Of a DNA stretch of 64,000 nt, positions 8,950 to 17,349 are shown piece by piece. Position 1 is the stretch's first letter. Each line of letters starts with the position of its first letter. The notes below the pieces were generated by a model. The model was not told the DNA's origin. It did not search any database and was given only the letters and a program-made list of their open reading frames with translations. The stretch lies in assembly GCF_000305775.1 (NCBI RefSeq), contig NC_018866.1, positions 2,189,001 through 2,253,000 on the forward strand. Reading direction: 5' to 3'. The position numbers and the translations under genes are program-made. The stretch comes from Dehalobacter sp. DCA (GTDB lineage Bacteria; Bacillota; Desulfitobacteriia; Desulfitobacteriales; Syntrophobotulaceae).

Positions 8950-9684
8950 TCAAATGTCTATGATAGGTTCAATAAACATCACCTGCTCGATCATCGGCAT
9001 CTTTTTCATTTCGCTGCTAAGAATATCCGTGATCGGCTCATCCGTCTCAATAACCGCCAGCGCATTTTGCCCTTTGCCTTCTCTGGATACTTTCATCTGG
9101 GCAATATTGATTCCTTTGCCCGCAAGCAGTTTGGTTATTTCAGCTATCATTCCCGGATAATCCATATAAATTGCAATCAAAGCCGGATATTCCCCGGTGA
9201 ACTCAACTTCAAAACCGTTTACCTCGGTGATCAGTATTTTCCCGCCGCCCAACGATGAACCACTGATTTCAGCTTTTTCACCGCCCCAGCCGGTTAGCAG
9301 GAAACGAACCGAATTCGGGTGTACATCACCCAGATTGACATTTTCAAATACCGTTTCCATCCCAGCCTCTAGTGCAATCCTCGAAGCCTCCCTGATCCGG
9401 CTATCATCCGGCTTCATCCCGAGCAGCCCTGCTGTCAAGGCAAGATGAGTTCCATGTCCCTTCCCCGTCTCCGCGAAAGAACCGTGCAGCTGGATACGGG
9501 CCTGCTTCACTTTGGCGCCAAGTATTTTTGCAGCCATCAGACCAAGCCTGACCGCCCCCGCCGTATGGGAACTTGAGGGCCCGACCATCACCGGCCCCAG
9601 CAAATCAAAAACGCTTCCGACCTTCACCGGCTCACCTTCCTTCAGTAATAATTTGGGGTAATCCGTTTTCATCCATTCATACAT
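8950..9684 (-). CDS. sdaAB: L-serine dehydratase, iron-sulfur-dependent, beta subunit
   Basis: A 244-residue partner of SdaAA. The N-terminal half carries the SDH_beta signature FDLLGPVMVGPSSSHTAGA, and the C-terminal 75 residues form an ACT domain (YPALIAIYMDYPGMIAEITKLLAGKGINIAQMKVSR), the usual serine-sensing or structural region. The chosen ATG at 9684 is the first in frame; an in-frame TGA precedes it directly. The coding sequence is intact, but an IS1634-family element begins 28 bp upstream of the start, leaving only the duplicated target segment as leader. The native upstream DNA is now beyond the element at 11884 onward. Confidence 0.94.
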   Translation of the reverse strand: MYEWMKTDYPKLLLKEGEPVKVGSVFDLLGPVMVGPSSSHTAGAVRLGLMAAKILGAKVKQARIQLHGSFAETGKGHGTHLALTAGLLGMKPDDSRIREASRIALEAGMETVFENVNLGDVHPNSVRFLLTGWGGEKAEISGSSLGGGKILITEVNGFEVEFTGEYPALIAIYMDYPGMIAEITKLLAGKGINIAQMKVSREGKGQNALAVIETDEPITDILSSEMKKMPMIEQVMFIEPIIDI

Positions 9685-9711
9685 TCATACATTTACTATG
9701 GATGGCTTACT
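9576..9711. repeat. Left copy of the 136-bp target-site duplication of the IS1634-family element
   Basis: Identical base for base to 11748-11883. It includes the first 109 bp of sdaAB plus 27 bp of leader. Duplications this long are a known property of IS1634 and IS1549 relatives. Confidence 0.93.
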
Positions 9712-9750
9712 CCTGACTTTAGGACTTATAAGACGAAAAACTGCTAGCAC

Positions 9751-9797
9751 TCAGCCCTGAAAAACCGTTTAGATAGCGGAGTTCAGGGCTGATTTTT
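9751..9797 (+). terminator. Hairpin terminator at the left end of the IS
   Basis: TCAGCCCTGAA (9751-9761) pairs with TTCAGGGCTGA (9782-9792) and is followed by TTTTT. It probably shields the transposase from outside promoters, a common arrangement in insertion sequences. Confidence 0.75.
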
Positions 9798-9899
9798 ATG
9801 TAGAAAATATATTATATTTTGTCCTATTATGTCCTTTTATATTAGTTGCGATTATGGTATAATAGTTTTAGATATTTTTAATCCAGAGGAGCCTTCTGT

Positions 9900-11668
9900 A
9901 TGTACGTTGCCATAACAGGCTCGGGCAAGGCCCGGTCATACAGTTTAGAGAAGATACCCGTATTCCGGGAACAACGAAGAAAAAGACGCATGTCGTGAAG
10001 ACGATTGGTAACTATGAACGAATGCTCGCTGAGGATCCGGACATTATTGCCAAGCTTAAGGCTGAAGCAGCTGAACTGACAAGGGCAAAGAAGGAAACGA
10101 ACGCTCCTCTCGCTTTAAGCGTTACCGTTATGGACATCACATCACCTCAGGATGTTGTTCCTTCCTTCAGGTTCGGTCATGCGCTAATCAAACAGCTTTG
10201 GAGCACTATGGGGTTAGACGCCTTTTTTCTTGCTAATTGCGGAAAGCGCAATGCTACAGCTGTTGGACAAGCTCTATTCTACCTTGTCGCCCATCGCTGC
10301 GCAGATCCTTGCAGTATCCATGCGAGTGCATTGGAACAGAATTCCTATGCGGGTATCCTTTCTCTTGGGATCGATGTCCTTTACGATGTTCTTGATGTAC
10401 TCTCCCAGCAGAAAGAGGCCATCATAAGCCACCTTGCTGACTTCTTTGAAAAGAAAACCAGCCGCAGTGGTCCTGAAGCATACTATGACGTCACAACGTA
10501 CGCTTTTGAGAGCACCCGCTGGGGCGAATTACGAATGTTTGGCTTCTCGAAGGATCACAAAAATAACGAAGTTCAGGTGGTCATGGGGCTGCTTTTGGAC
10601 AACAACGGCATACCCATAACGTATGAACTTTTTCCAGGCAACACGATGGATCAGTGTACTCTGACCCGATCGGTAGAGAAGCTTAAGAGTCTGTACAGGC
10701 TGGAAAAGATCACGGTGGTTGCCGACAGAGGACTCAACAGCGGCAGCAATCTTGAGTACCTCTGCAAGGGTGGGCACGACTTCGTCATCAGCTATACTTT
10801 AAAGCGTTCTCCTGACTCCTTTAAGGAACTTGTATGGAACGACGAAGGATGGCAAGATAGTGTGGACCTTGCCACAGGGGAGATAACCTCTCGTTCCAAG
10901 ATCGTAGAGCAAATACTGGAGGTCAAGGTTCCCATAGATCAGGATGAGGAAAGTGCTGAAAAGAAAAAAAGAGGAAGGCCCAGGAAGTACACTATTGAAA
11001 AAATTCCCGTAAAGATACACTTAACCTGGTCGGCCAAACGGGCTAACAAAGACAGATCCGACAGGGAACGCGTACTAGAGAAGCTCAAGAAACGCCTTGA
11101 CAAACCCTATCAGCTTAAGGCTGCAGTAAAACGGGGTTGCAATCAGTTTTTGCAGATGGAGCTTGACACAGAAGATTGGAAGCTGGATGAAGCAAAAATT
11201 GAGCAAGCCGCCCGCTATGATGGGTATTATGCGGTCATTACCAACAACCTGAACTTGAGCACAGATGAGGTTTCCAAGATATACGGAGGACTATGGAAGA
11301 TCGAAGAGAGTTTTAGAATACTTAAGACTGACCTTAGAGCACGACCGGTTTTCGTATGGAATGACGAACATATTAAGGGGCACTTTGCCATGTGTTTCAT
11401 CGCGTTATGCATACTCCGTTATGCACAGTACTTACTCGAACAATCAATGGGCAAGAGCGTTTCGGCCGCGCAAATCATGGAAGCAATACAGGACCCCCTT
11501 GCATTAGTTCAGGGAGAATACCCAAATAATATCGTTACCCCAACCCAAGTTTCCCAGACTTATCTCGATCTCGCATCGATACTCAAACTGACTCCTCTAA
11601 AGACAAACATGACACTGACCAAGTTCCGTTCATGCACAAAATTGGATCTAACAATAAACCTAAAATAA
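9900..11668 (+). pseudogene. IS1634-family DDE transposase, with one apparent N-terminal frameshift
   Basis: The native start appears to be ATG at 9900, after AGAGGAG, reading MYVAITGSGKAR. That frame is lost near 9930-9935 (GCCCGGTCATA), while the expected continuation VIQFREDTRIPGTTKKKTHVVK lies in the frame of the long downstream reading frame; restoring one base joins them. The remainder is intact from GTG at 9995 (557 residues). It has a first catalytic Asp region in YDVTTYAFES, a second in VVADRGLNSGSNL, and the E motif in YGGLWKIEESFRILK. A product initiated at GTG 9995 might still act. Alternatives are a sequencing error or translational slippage. Confidence 0.85.
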
Positions 11669-11680
11669 TAGGACAATTTA

Positions 11681-11725
11681 AAATCGCTGAATCTCTTGCG
11701 CATCAAGTGATTCAGCGATTTTTCG
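11681..11725 (+). terminator. Transposase terminator
   Basis: AAATCGCTGAATC (11681-11693) pairs with GATTCAGCGATTT (11709-11721), followed by T-rich sequence, just after the transposase stop. Confidence 0.8.
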
Positions 11726-11747
11726 TCTTTTATCTTCTAAAGTCAGG

Positions 11748-11856
11748 AGGGCCCGACCATCACCGGCCCCAGCAAATCAAAAACGCTTCCGACCTTCACC
11801 GGCTCACCTTCCTTCAGTAATAATTTGGGGTAATCCGTTTTCATCCATTCATACAT
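11748..11856 (-). pseudogene. sdaAB: 5' fragment of sdaAB created by target duplication
   Basis: Codons 1-36 of sdaAB including the ATG (11856), identical to the functional gene. The frame runs into the IS, so any product would be a short chimera. It probably receives whatever transcription came from the native sdaAB promoter in 11884-12090. Confidence 0.88.
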
Positions 11857-11883
11857 TCATACATTTACTATGGATGGCTTACT
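11748..11883. repeat. Right copy of the 136-bp target-site duplication
   Basis: Perfect copy of 9576-9711. It carries a promoter-proximal piece of sdaAB now fused to the right end of the IS. Confidence 0.93.
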
Positions 11884-11897
11884 TACATAACCATTAT

Positions 11898-12022
11898 GCT
11901 AGGGTAAGTCTGGGGGCCACAGTTCCGCGACAAGCGAAGCCTGGATGGCGTAGCGCGGCTTTTTGCGTCAAGGAAGACGCAATAGCCGAAAGCGGTATTG
12001 TGGCATGCAGACTTACCCTAGC
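11898..12022 (+). repeat. Dispersed inverted-repeat element, copy A (125 bp, short form)
   Basis: Perfect 15-bp terminal inverted repeats GCTAGGGTAAGTCTG (11898-11912) and CAGACTTACCCTAGC (12008-12022), extending imperfectly through GCCACA/TGTGGC. An internal hairpin GCGTC/GACGC lies at 11965-11980, with CGCGGC and TAGCCGAAAGC blocks shared with copies B and C. It lacks the two GGATGG hairpins of the longer copies. It sits between sdaAB (before the IS insertion) and yloV. No coding capacity. Confidence 0.82.
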
Positions 12023-12090
12023 AGATTGGCTCAGGAGATCTGCCCTAACAAGACACGTTCGAAGACCTACATCGAGAAACCGGCTTGATA

Positions 12091-12121
12091 AAAAAAACTT
12101 CGGCCGAAGCCGAAGTTTTTT
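12091..12121 (-). terminator. Intrinsic terminator after yloV
   Basis: AACTTCGGC (12096-12104), loop CGAA and GCCGAAGTT (12109-12117), with A run on the left and T run on the right. It starts three bases after the yloV stop and could work in both directions. Confidence 0.85.
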
Positions 12122-12123
12122 GT

Positions 12124-13842
12124 TTATTCAACCCCGAGAATATAATAATATAATGGCTGTTTCCCGGAATAAACCTCGACTTCAATCTCCGGTTTCTCCT
12201 CGCTAAGCCAGTCCGTAAGCAGGCTTACATCTTCTTCAGCCATGTCTTTACCGTAAAAAATGGTGACAAGATCCTTTTCGCGCCAATTCATTTCCTCCAG
12301 AACATTTTTGGCAACGTCGAGAATATCTCTGCCTGTCGTCTTTATTGTTCCCTCAATCAGGCCAAGAATATCCCCTTCGGCAATCTCCAGCTCGCCATAC
12401 TGCGAATTTCTGACTGCATAAGTTACTTCTCCCGAACTTACCTGTCTGAATGCCGTTGTCATATTTTGAACGTTTTCCTCCGGAAGGCTGTCAGAATTGA
12501 AAGCAAGTAAAGAAGCGATCGCCTGCGGTATTGTCTTAGTCGGAATAACGTAGATTTCTTTGTCTTCAATCAGTTCGTTGACCTGACCGGCCGCCATGAT
12601 GATGTTACTGTTGTTCGGCAGAAGGAAAATATGGCGGGCGGGAACTTTCCTAATCGCTTCGGCAAGATCACTGGTACTCGGATTCATAGTCTGACCGCCG
12701 AAAACAACCTCATCGACACCCAGACTGGTGAAGATTTGGGCAATACCTTCTCCCATGGCGACGGCAACGATCCCATAGTCCTTGACCTCTGTTGTCCCGG
12801 CCGAAGCCGCCTGGTCTGCAGGAGCCCCTGATGAAGTATCCGCGAGCCCGCCGGTATAAGCAGCTTCACTGCTTTCAGGCACATTTTTAGCCTGATGGGC
12901 AGCCAGCTCATTCTGGGCAAGCATATTGTGAATCTGAACTTCATGCAGAGAACCATATTTGATGGCATAATCCAAAATAAGTCCGGGGTTCCGGGTGTGA
13001 ATATGGATCTTGACCACATCCTCCGTGCCCACGACCAACAAGCAGTCACCTTTGTCCAGGAGTGCCTGTCTTATAACATCGGGATCAAGGCCATTTCCTT
13101 TCATCAGAAACTCAGTACAATATGGAAATTCCAGGCTTCCAACGGCAATAATACCTGAAACCGCAGGAATCTGGACCTCCTCCTGCTGTACCTCAGCGTA
13201 ACCAATTTCCTTGCCTTCCAAAGCCGAGATCCAGCCGTATAGAATAGTCAGGAAGCCCTGACCGCCGGCATCAACCACACCTGCCTGTTTCAGAACAGGC
13301 AGCATCTCAGGCGTCCTGGCCAGCGCCTCTTCACCTTTTTCACAACCAGCCCTCAAAACTTCCAAAATATCAGTCGTTCCGCTTTTTGCTTTAAGATATG
13401 CACCCCGGGCAGTCTCCCTGGATACAGTAAGAATTGTTCCTTCGACCGGTTTCATTACTGCCTTGTACGCGCTTTCAACGCCCGTTTGCAGCGCATGAGC
13501 CATCTGGAGAGCATTTGCTTCGTTAAGACCTTCCAAGCCCCTGGCAATCCCTCTCATGATCTGAGACAAAATAACACCTGAATTCCCCCTGGCACCCATC
13601 AGGGAACCTGTAGAAGCGGCACTTGCGACTTCATGCACAGAATTGCCCGTTACCTTGTCTGCTGCTAATGATGCTGCTTTGAATGTCAAATTCATATTTG
13701 TACCCGTATCCCCGTCCGGGACCGGAAATACATTCAAAGCATCAATTTCCTTCTTCCTTTGCTCCAGCAGACGAGACCCCGACCTTATCATATCTTTTAA
13801 TACGTTTCCGTCAATTTTTTGAGCGTCCGACACGGCTTTCAA
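12124..13842 (-). CDS. yloV: DAK2-domain protein YloV (fatty-acid kinase FakA-like)
   Basis: A 572-residue protein with an N-terminal DhaL/DAK2 domain: NVFPVPDGDTGTNMNLTF supplies the Asp cluster that binds the Mg-ATP pair, followed by MGARGNSGVILSQI. The C-terminal DAK1-like region contains FLLPNNSNIIMAAGQ. FakA proteins phosphorylate fatty acids carried by a FakB (DegV) protein to feed phospholipid synthesis; no degV gene is nearby. The linker around residues 313-340 is Ala/Ser/Gly-rich. The start is TTG at 13842, eight bases after AGGAGG. It follows yloU with 46 bp between them, the usual pair next to rpmB. Confidence 0.92.
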   Translation of the reverse strand: MKAVSDAQKIDGNVLKDMIRSGSRLLEQRKKEIDALNVFPVPDGDTGTNMNLTFKAASLAADKVTGNSVHEVASAASTGSLMGARGNSGVILSQIMRGIARGLEGLNEANALQMAHALQTGVESAYKAVMKPVEGTILTVSRETARGAYLKAKSGTTDILEVLRAGCEKGEEALARTPEMLPVLKQAGVVDAGGQGFLTILYGWISALEGKEIGYAEVQQEEVQIPAVSGIIAVGSLEFPYCTEFLMKGNGLDPDVIRQALLDKGDCLLVVGTEDVVKIHIHTRNPGLILDYAIKYGSLHEVQIHNMLAQNELAAHQAKNVPESSEAAYTGGLADTSSGAPADQAASAGTTEVKDYGIVAVAMGEGIAQIFTSLGVDEVVFGGQTMNPSTSDLAEAIRKVPARHIFLLPNNSNIIMAAGQVNELIEDKEIYVIPTKTIPQAIASLLAFNSDSLPEENVQNMTTAFRQVSSGEVTYAVRNSQYGELEIAEGDILGLIEGTIKTTGRDILDVAKNVLEEMNWREKDLVTIFYGKDMAEEDVSLLTDWLSEEKPEIEVEVYSGKQPLYYYILGVE

Positions 13843-13888
13843 AATTTATCCTCCTACTCATCCTAAGATCATCTGAGTGTATTCTCAA

Positions 13889-14245
13889 CTATTCTAAAAA
13901 TCTTACCCCTTGAACATTTACGTTTACTTCAGCCACTTTTAGACCTGTCATTGTCTCGACAGTGTATCGGACCCGGTCCATTACATTGGAGGCAACCTCC
14001 GATATTTTAATTCCGTATCCCACAATGATGTTAAGGTCTATGATCAAGTCCTCTTCCTGAAGGGTGACACTCACCCCTTTGGATAAGTTTTCCCTTTTAA
14101 GCAAACCTGAAACGCCGTCCGAAATCTTTCTCGAAGCCATACCCACCAATCCATAGCACTCGATTGCCGCCGCACCTGAGATCGTAGCTATAACATCTTC
14201 TGATATTTCTACATTTCCCAGTTTTGTTTCCATCAGCTTTGCCAT
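13889..14245 (-). CDS. yloU: Asp23/Gls24 family envelope stress protein (YloU)
   Basis: A 118-residue protein of the Asp23 family. The motif ISEDVIATISGAAAIECYGLVGM is characteristic, followed by IIVGYGIKISEVASNVMDRVRYTVE and a C-terminal VNVNVQGVRF. Family members localise at the membrane or take part in envelope homeostasis; exact role unknown. ATG at 14245 (MAKLMETK) is chosen because GAGGTTG lies five bases upstream; the open frame continues upstream without a better site. Cotranscribed with yloV, driven by the promoter at 14344-14372. Confidence 0.9.
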   Translation of the reverse strand: MAKLMETKLGNVEISEDVIATISGAAAIECYGLVGMASRKISDGVSGLLKRENLSKGVSVTLQEEDLIIDLNIIVGYGIKISEVASNVMDRVRYTVETMTGLKVAEVNVNVQGVRFLE

Positions 14246-14586
14246 CTTTTCAACCTCGCTTTCCCTATAATCCAGCATCAATTTAATCTTTTGCATGATA
14301 AAATTCCATTTTGAAAGATTCACCGTTTCCTTTAATATAATTAGGATAATATACGCGGTAGCTTTCGTCAAATACTATGTGAATACCTCAGGGAACAACT
14401 CCTTATTTTTTCTTATCAGTACCCGGTAAATGTAGTATAATATATGAATAAAATATTTGCATTTGCAGGATGTATAAGACCTATATAAACCTCGTCGGAT
14501 AATAAAAACCTGCCCTTGCCAATTCTTTTAAGTTCTGCTAAACTATAATAGTGTCATTTTTGGGTGAAAAGGAGGTAGAAGAAATC
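14246..14586. other. Divergent promoter region between yloU and rpmB
   Basis: 341 bp with no gene. It holds the yloU promoter on the minus strand and, on the plus strand, TATAAT-like -10 boxes near 14437 and at 14544-14549, the latter 38 bp before rpmB. No spoVM-like peptide was found here or next to thiN, where Bacillus has one. Confidence 0.6.
14344..14372 (-). promoter_or_regulatory. Vegetative promoter for yloU-yloV
   Basis: On the minus strand TTGACG (14367-14372), 17 bases, then TATCCT (14344-14349). It lies about 100 bp upstream of the yloU start. Confidence 0.55.
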
Positions 14587-14778
14587 ATGGCTAGTATTTG
14601 TGATGTTTGCGGAAAAGGAGTTTCTTCCGGGATGAGTGTCAGTCACTCCCATATTCGCTCCAAGCGTACCTGGAAACCAAACCTCCAGCGTGTCCGTGCT
14701 GTAGTGAACGGTACTCCCACCCATGTCAAAGTCTGCACAAGATGCCTTCGTTCAGGTAAAGTGAAACGAGCAATCTAA
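14587..14778 (+). CDS. rpmB: 50S ribosomal protein L28
   Basis: 63-residue ribosomal protein L28, with the cysteine-containing form: CDVCGKG near the N-terminus and CTRCLRSGKV near the C-terminus make a likely zinc site. The usual SHSHIRSKRTWKPNLQRVR core is present. ATG at 14587 is preceded by AAAAGGAGGT. It is a single-gene unit with its own -10 box and a terminator at 14813-14840. It lies divergent from yloU as in other Firmicutes. Confidence 0.97.
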   Translation: MASICDVCGKGVSSGMSVSHSHIRSKRTWKPNLQRVRAVVNGTPTHVKVCTRCLRSGKVKRAI

Positions 14779-14812
14779 CTTCATCGTGAAACGACTGTGA
14801 TTGGATTAAAAC

Positions 14813-14840
14813 AACCCCGACTTTAAAGCCGGGGTTTTTG
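14813..14840 (+). terminator. rpmB terminator
   Basis: AACCCCG (14813-14819) pairs with CGGGGTT (14830-14836), followed by T residues. Confidence 0.85.
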
Positions 14841-14874
14841 CTTTTCAACCAATTTTGAGGAGTAAGTTTTAAGA

Positions 14875-15534
14875 TTAACAAGGCATCTGAACATAGATCA
14901 GAACTTTGCCTTCATGAATTTCAATCGAAATATCTTTATCCGTAAACACATTGCTGATTCCACGCGGGGAATTATGCGCAAGATTTAGCATATCCAGCTG
15001 ATAGTACAGCCCTTCGGCAGATACCCGGGCATCATCGGATAAGGCGACGATCGACAACTGCTGACCAATGCTGCCCTTGATGTTCTCTTTACCCTGAAGC
15101 ATCACCCAAGCATCGGATCTCGGGTCTTTCATCTTCAGCCGTCTGCCTTTCTCAGCATACGCAATCATGATTGAGATATTCCCCATCAGGTGATCCAGCC
15201 TTTTACCGCCGGCGGCATAAAGGACGATTTCGTCCTGAAAACATCCCTGAGAATCTAAATATGTATCTGCATAGGCCACAGCGAGCTCTAAATCCGTCTC
15301 ATTTTTTTCGCAGGGATATTGTTTGACGGTTGTTTTGGCCGCTATACATTTTTCCAGATTTTCTTTTGTAATGGAATCGAGGTCCCCGATCAATACATCA
15401 GGGATTCTGTCCGAAGCGATGGCCTTGTTGCCGCCTCCGTCCGCGCAGATCAACATCTCGATATGATTCCCGGCGAGTTCGCCGCGGCCCCACGCAGCAT
15501 CCCATTCTCCGTTTGCCACGACTGCAACCTTCAT
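14875..15534 (-). CDS. thiN: Thiamine diphosphokinase
   Basis: A 219-residue enzyme transferring pyrophosphate from ATP to thiamine. Family motifs are CADGGGNKA, DVLIGDLDSI and KNETDLELAVAYA in the N-terminal domain, and GGKRLDHLMGNI. ATG at 15534 overlaps the rpe stop by four bases (ATGA), indicating coupling. It closes the rsgA-rpe-thiN run as in B. subtilis. Confidence 0.94.
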   Translation of the reverse strand: MKVAVVANGEWDAAWGRGELAGNHIEMLICADGGGNKAIASDRIPDVLIGDLDSITKENLEKCIAAKTTVKQYPCEKNETDLELAVAYADTYLDSQGCFQDEIVLYAAGGKRLDHLMGNISIMIAYAEKGRRLKMKDPRSDAWVMLQGKENIKGSIGQQLSIVALSDDARVSAEGLYYQLDMLNLAHNSPRGISNVFTDKDISIEIHEGKVLIYVQMPC

Positions 15535-16238
15535 TGCTTGATCTTCCCCCGGAATCTTTTATTTTTGTTATCACGCTGTTCCTCTTTGGCTGCTTCAAGG
15601 ATATCACAAATCGCCTGTTGCGGATCCGGAGAACTAAATACAGCTGCACCAGCTACTAATATCTCGGCCCCGGCTTTGCTTACCAGACGGGCTGTCTCAA
15701 CATTGATTCCGCCATCCACCTCAATACGGCAAAGCGGGTTCACTTCCTTCAGAATCTCCGACAGCGCTACGATTTTCGGCAAGACTTCCTGAATAAACTT
15801 TTGGCCGCCAAAACCAGGGTTCACAGTCATCAGCAACACAACATCAAGTTCCTGCAAAACATATGTCAGCATTTCCAGCGGGGTTGCAGGGTTCAGTGCA
15901 ACGCCCACATTCGCCCCCAGAGATTTGATCAGCTGGATGACCCGGTGAAGGTGCCTGGTCGCCTCAGCATGAATCGTGATCGAGTCGGCACCTGCCTTCA
16001 CAAAATCTTCAACATACTTTTCAGGATGTTCAATCATCAGATGAACATCAAACTCCAGCGCGGAGACCTTGCGGAGCGATCCAACAACGGCAGGCCCTAT
16101 CGAGATATTCGGAACAAAATGTCCATCCATAATATCTATATGCAGCATATCAATCCCCGCATTTTCAACAAGACTGACGTCCTCTCCCAATCTGGCAAAA
16201 TTGGCAGACAGTATCGATGGGGCAATCGTCAAAGCCAT
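15531..16238 (-). CDS. rpe: Ribulose-phosphate 3-epimerase
   Basis: A 235-residue TIM-barrel enzyme interconverting ribulose 5-phosphate and xylulose 5-phosphate. Signatures: IAPSILSANFARLGEDV, LHIDIMDGHFVPNISIGP (metal-binding Asp), VNPGFGGQKFI and IEVDGGIN. The ATG at 16238 (MALTIAPSIL) follows AGGAGGAT. The frame is open upstream but lacks a better ribosome site, and the protein family begins here. Confidence 0.96.
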   Translation of the reverse strand: MALTIAPSILSANFARLGEDVSLVENAGIDMLHIDIMDGHFVPNISIGPAVVGSLRKVSALEFDVHLMIEHPEKYVEDFVKAGADSITIHAEATRHLHRVIQLIKSLGANVGVALNPATPLEMLTYVLQELDVVLLMTVNPGFGGQKFIQEVLPKIVALSEILKEVNPLCRIEVDGGINVETARLVSKAGAEILVAGAAVFSSPDPQQAICDILEAAKEEQRDNKNKRFRGKIKQ

Positions 16239-16389
16239 AAAGATCCTCCTTCCAAACCTATGGTGCTGTTTCTTTGGCTGCGTGCAGTTTCTTATCATTA
16301 ATTGTACGGTTTTCTGTAATTATTCTTCGTTCAGCCCTGAAACCCTTTATTAGGGTATCAAAAAAATTCTAAGTTAAGTTCTGATACAT

Positions 16390-17259
16390 CTAATATTTTT
16401 TTTCATGTTCGATGACTTCTTTTAAAAACTGCAGATAGTGCTCATATCTGGAAGAATTAATAAGGCTCTCGCTCAGGGCTTCTTTTACAGCACAGTCAGG
16501 TTCCTTGTCATGAAGGCAGCTTGAAAAGCGGCATTCATGTTTAATCCGGACAAACTCAGGAAAGTAGGATTGCAGTTCCTCTCTCTTCATTTCGGGCAGG
16601 TACAGGGATGAAAATCCCGGCGTATCTGCAACAAGTCCTCCTGCTACGGAAAGAAGCTCGACATGCCTGGTTGTATGCCTTCCCCGGCCGATTTTGTCGC
16701 TGACGTTACCTGTTTTAAGTGTCTTCCCGGGATTCAGAGCATTGATCAGGCTGGATTTGCCAGATCCGGAAGGTCCTGCTAACACAGACACATTGCCCTT
16801 GAGCCTTTCAGCAATTTCATCAATCCCTGTCAGAGTCCGATTCGACACCTGGACGACTTCATAGCCGATCCTGCGGTAATCGACAGATGGGGTTTTATTT
16901 CCAACATCCAGATCTTCCTTGGTGAATACGATCAAAATGCTGATTCCTGCTTCCCCGGCCTGAATGAGCAGCCTGTCCAGCAAATTGTAATCCGGATCAG
17001 GGGTCTTCAAGGAGAAGACCAAGAGAACCTGATCCACATTTGCAATATACGGCCTGACCAGAGAATTTTGACGTTCGAGTACCTTTTCAATCGTGGCCTT
17101 ATCCCCTGTTCCTGGAAGAACCATCACCTTGTCGCCGGGGATAAATTCCTGCTTTTTTACACGAAAACGACCGCGCAGGGAGCATTCCCATACCCGGTCA
17201 TCGGCGTATACGTAATAAAAGCCGGCATATCCTTTCATCAATGTTCCCTGAATCAGCAT
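16390..17259 (-). CDS. rsgA: Ribosome small subunit-dependent GTPase RsgA (YloQ)
   Basis: A 289-residue circularly permuted GTPase acting late in 30S maturation. An N-terminal OB fold (about 1-65) precedes the G domain, with motif order FTKEDLD (G4), AGPSGSGKSSLINAL (G1) and DTPGFSSLYL (G3). A C-terminal zinc finger follows: HECRFSSCLHDKEPDCAVKEA, giving the Cys/His ligands. ATG at 17259. It lies 90 bp after prkC. Confidence 0.95.
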   Translation of the reverse strand: MLIQGTLMKGYAGFYYVYADDRVWECSLRGRFRVKKQEFIPGDKVMVLPGTGDKATIEKVLERQNSLVRPYIANVDQVLLVFSLKTPDPDYNLLDRLLIQAGEAGISILIVFTKEDLDVGNKTPSVDYRRIGYEVVQVSNRTLTGIDEIAERLKGNVSVLAGPSGSGKSSLINALNPGKTLKTGNVSDKIGRGRHTTRHVELLSVAGGLVADTPGFSSLYLPEMKREELQSYFPEFVRIKHECRFSSCLHDKEPDCAVKEALSESLINSSRYEHYLQFLKEVIEHEKKY

Positions 17260-17349
17260 ATATCCTGTTCTTTCCTCCGCTCTAATTCAAATAACTCCTG
17301 TACCTCTTATCATGTCAAAAAAATGATAGCATCAGATATTTGGGTCATT

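Larger units (their letters stand above)
9712..11747 (+). mobile_element. IS1634-family insertion sequence (about 2036 bp)
   Basis: The element starts CCTGACTTTAG at 9712 and ends with the inverted CTAAAGTCAGG at 11747; imperfect terminal inverted repeats extend about 29 bases to a shared ACGAAAAA. A 136-bp perfect direct repeat flanks it (9576-9711 and 11748-11883). Inside are a hairpin terminator near the left end (9751-9797) that would block outside transcription, a TATAAT -10 at 9858-9863, one transposase gene, and a second terminator (11681-11725). The perfect duplication implies recent insertion. The exact right edge is ambiguous by one G. Confidence 0.93.

Noticed and set aside
14779-14874. 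Possible spoVM peptide gene between thiN and rpmB, as in B. subtilis
   Set aside because: The stretch holds only the rpmB terminator; no short frame resembling the SpoVM peptide was found on either strand.
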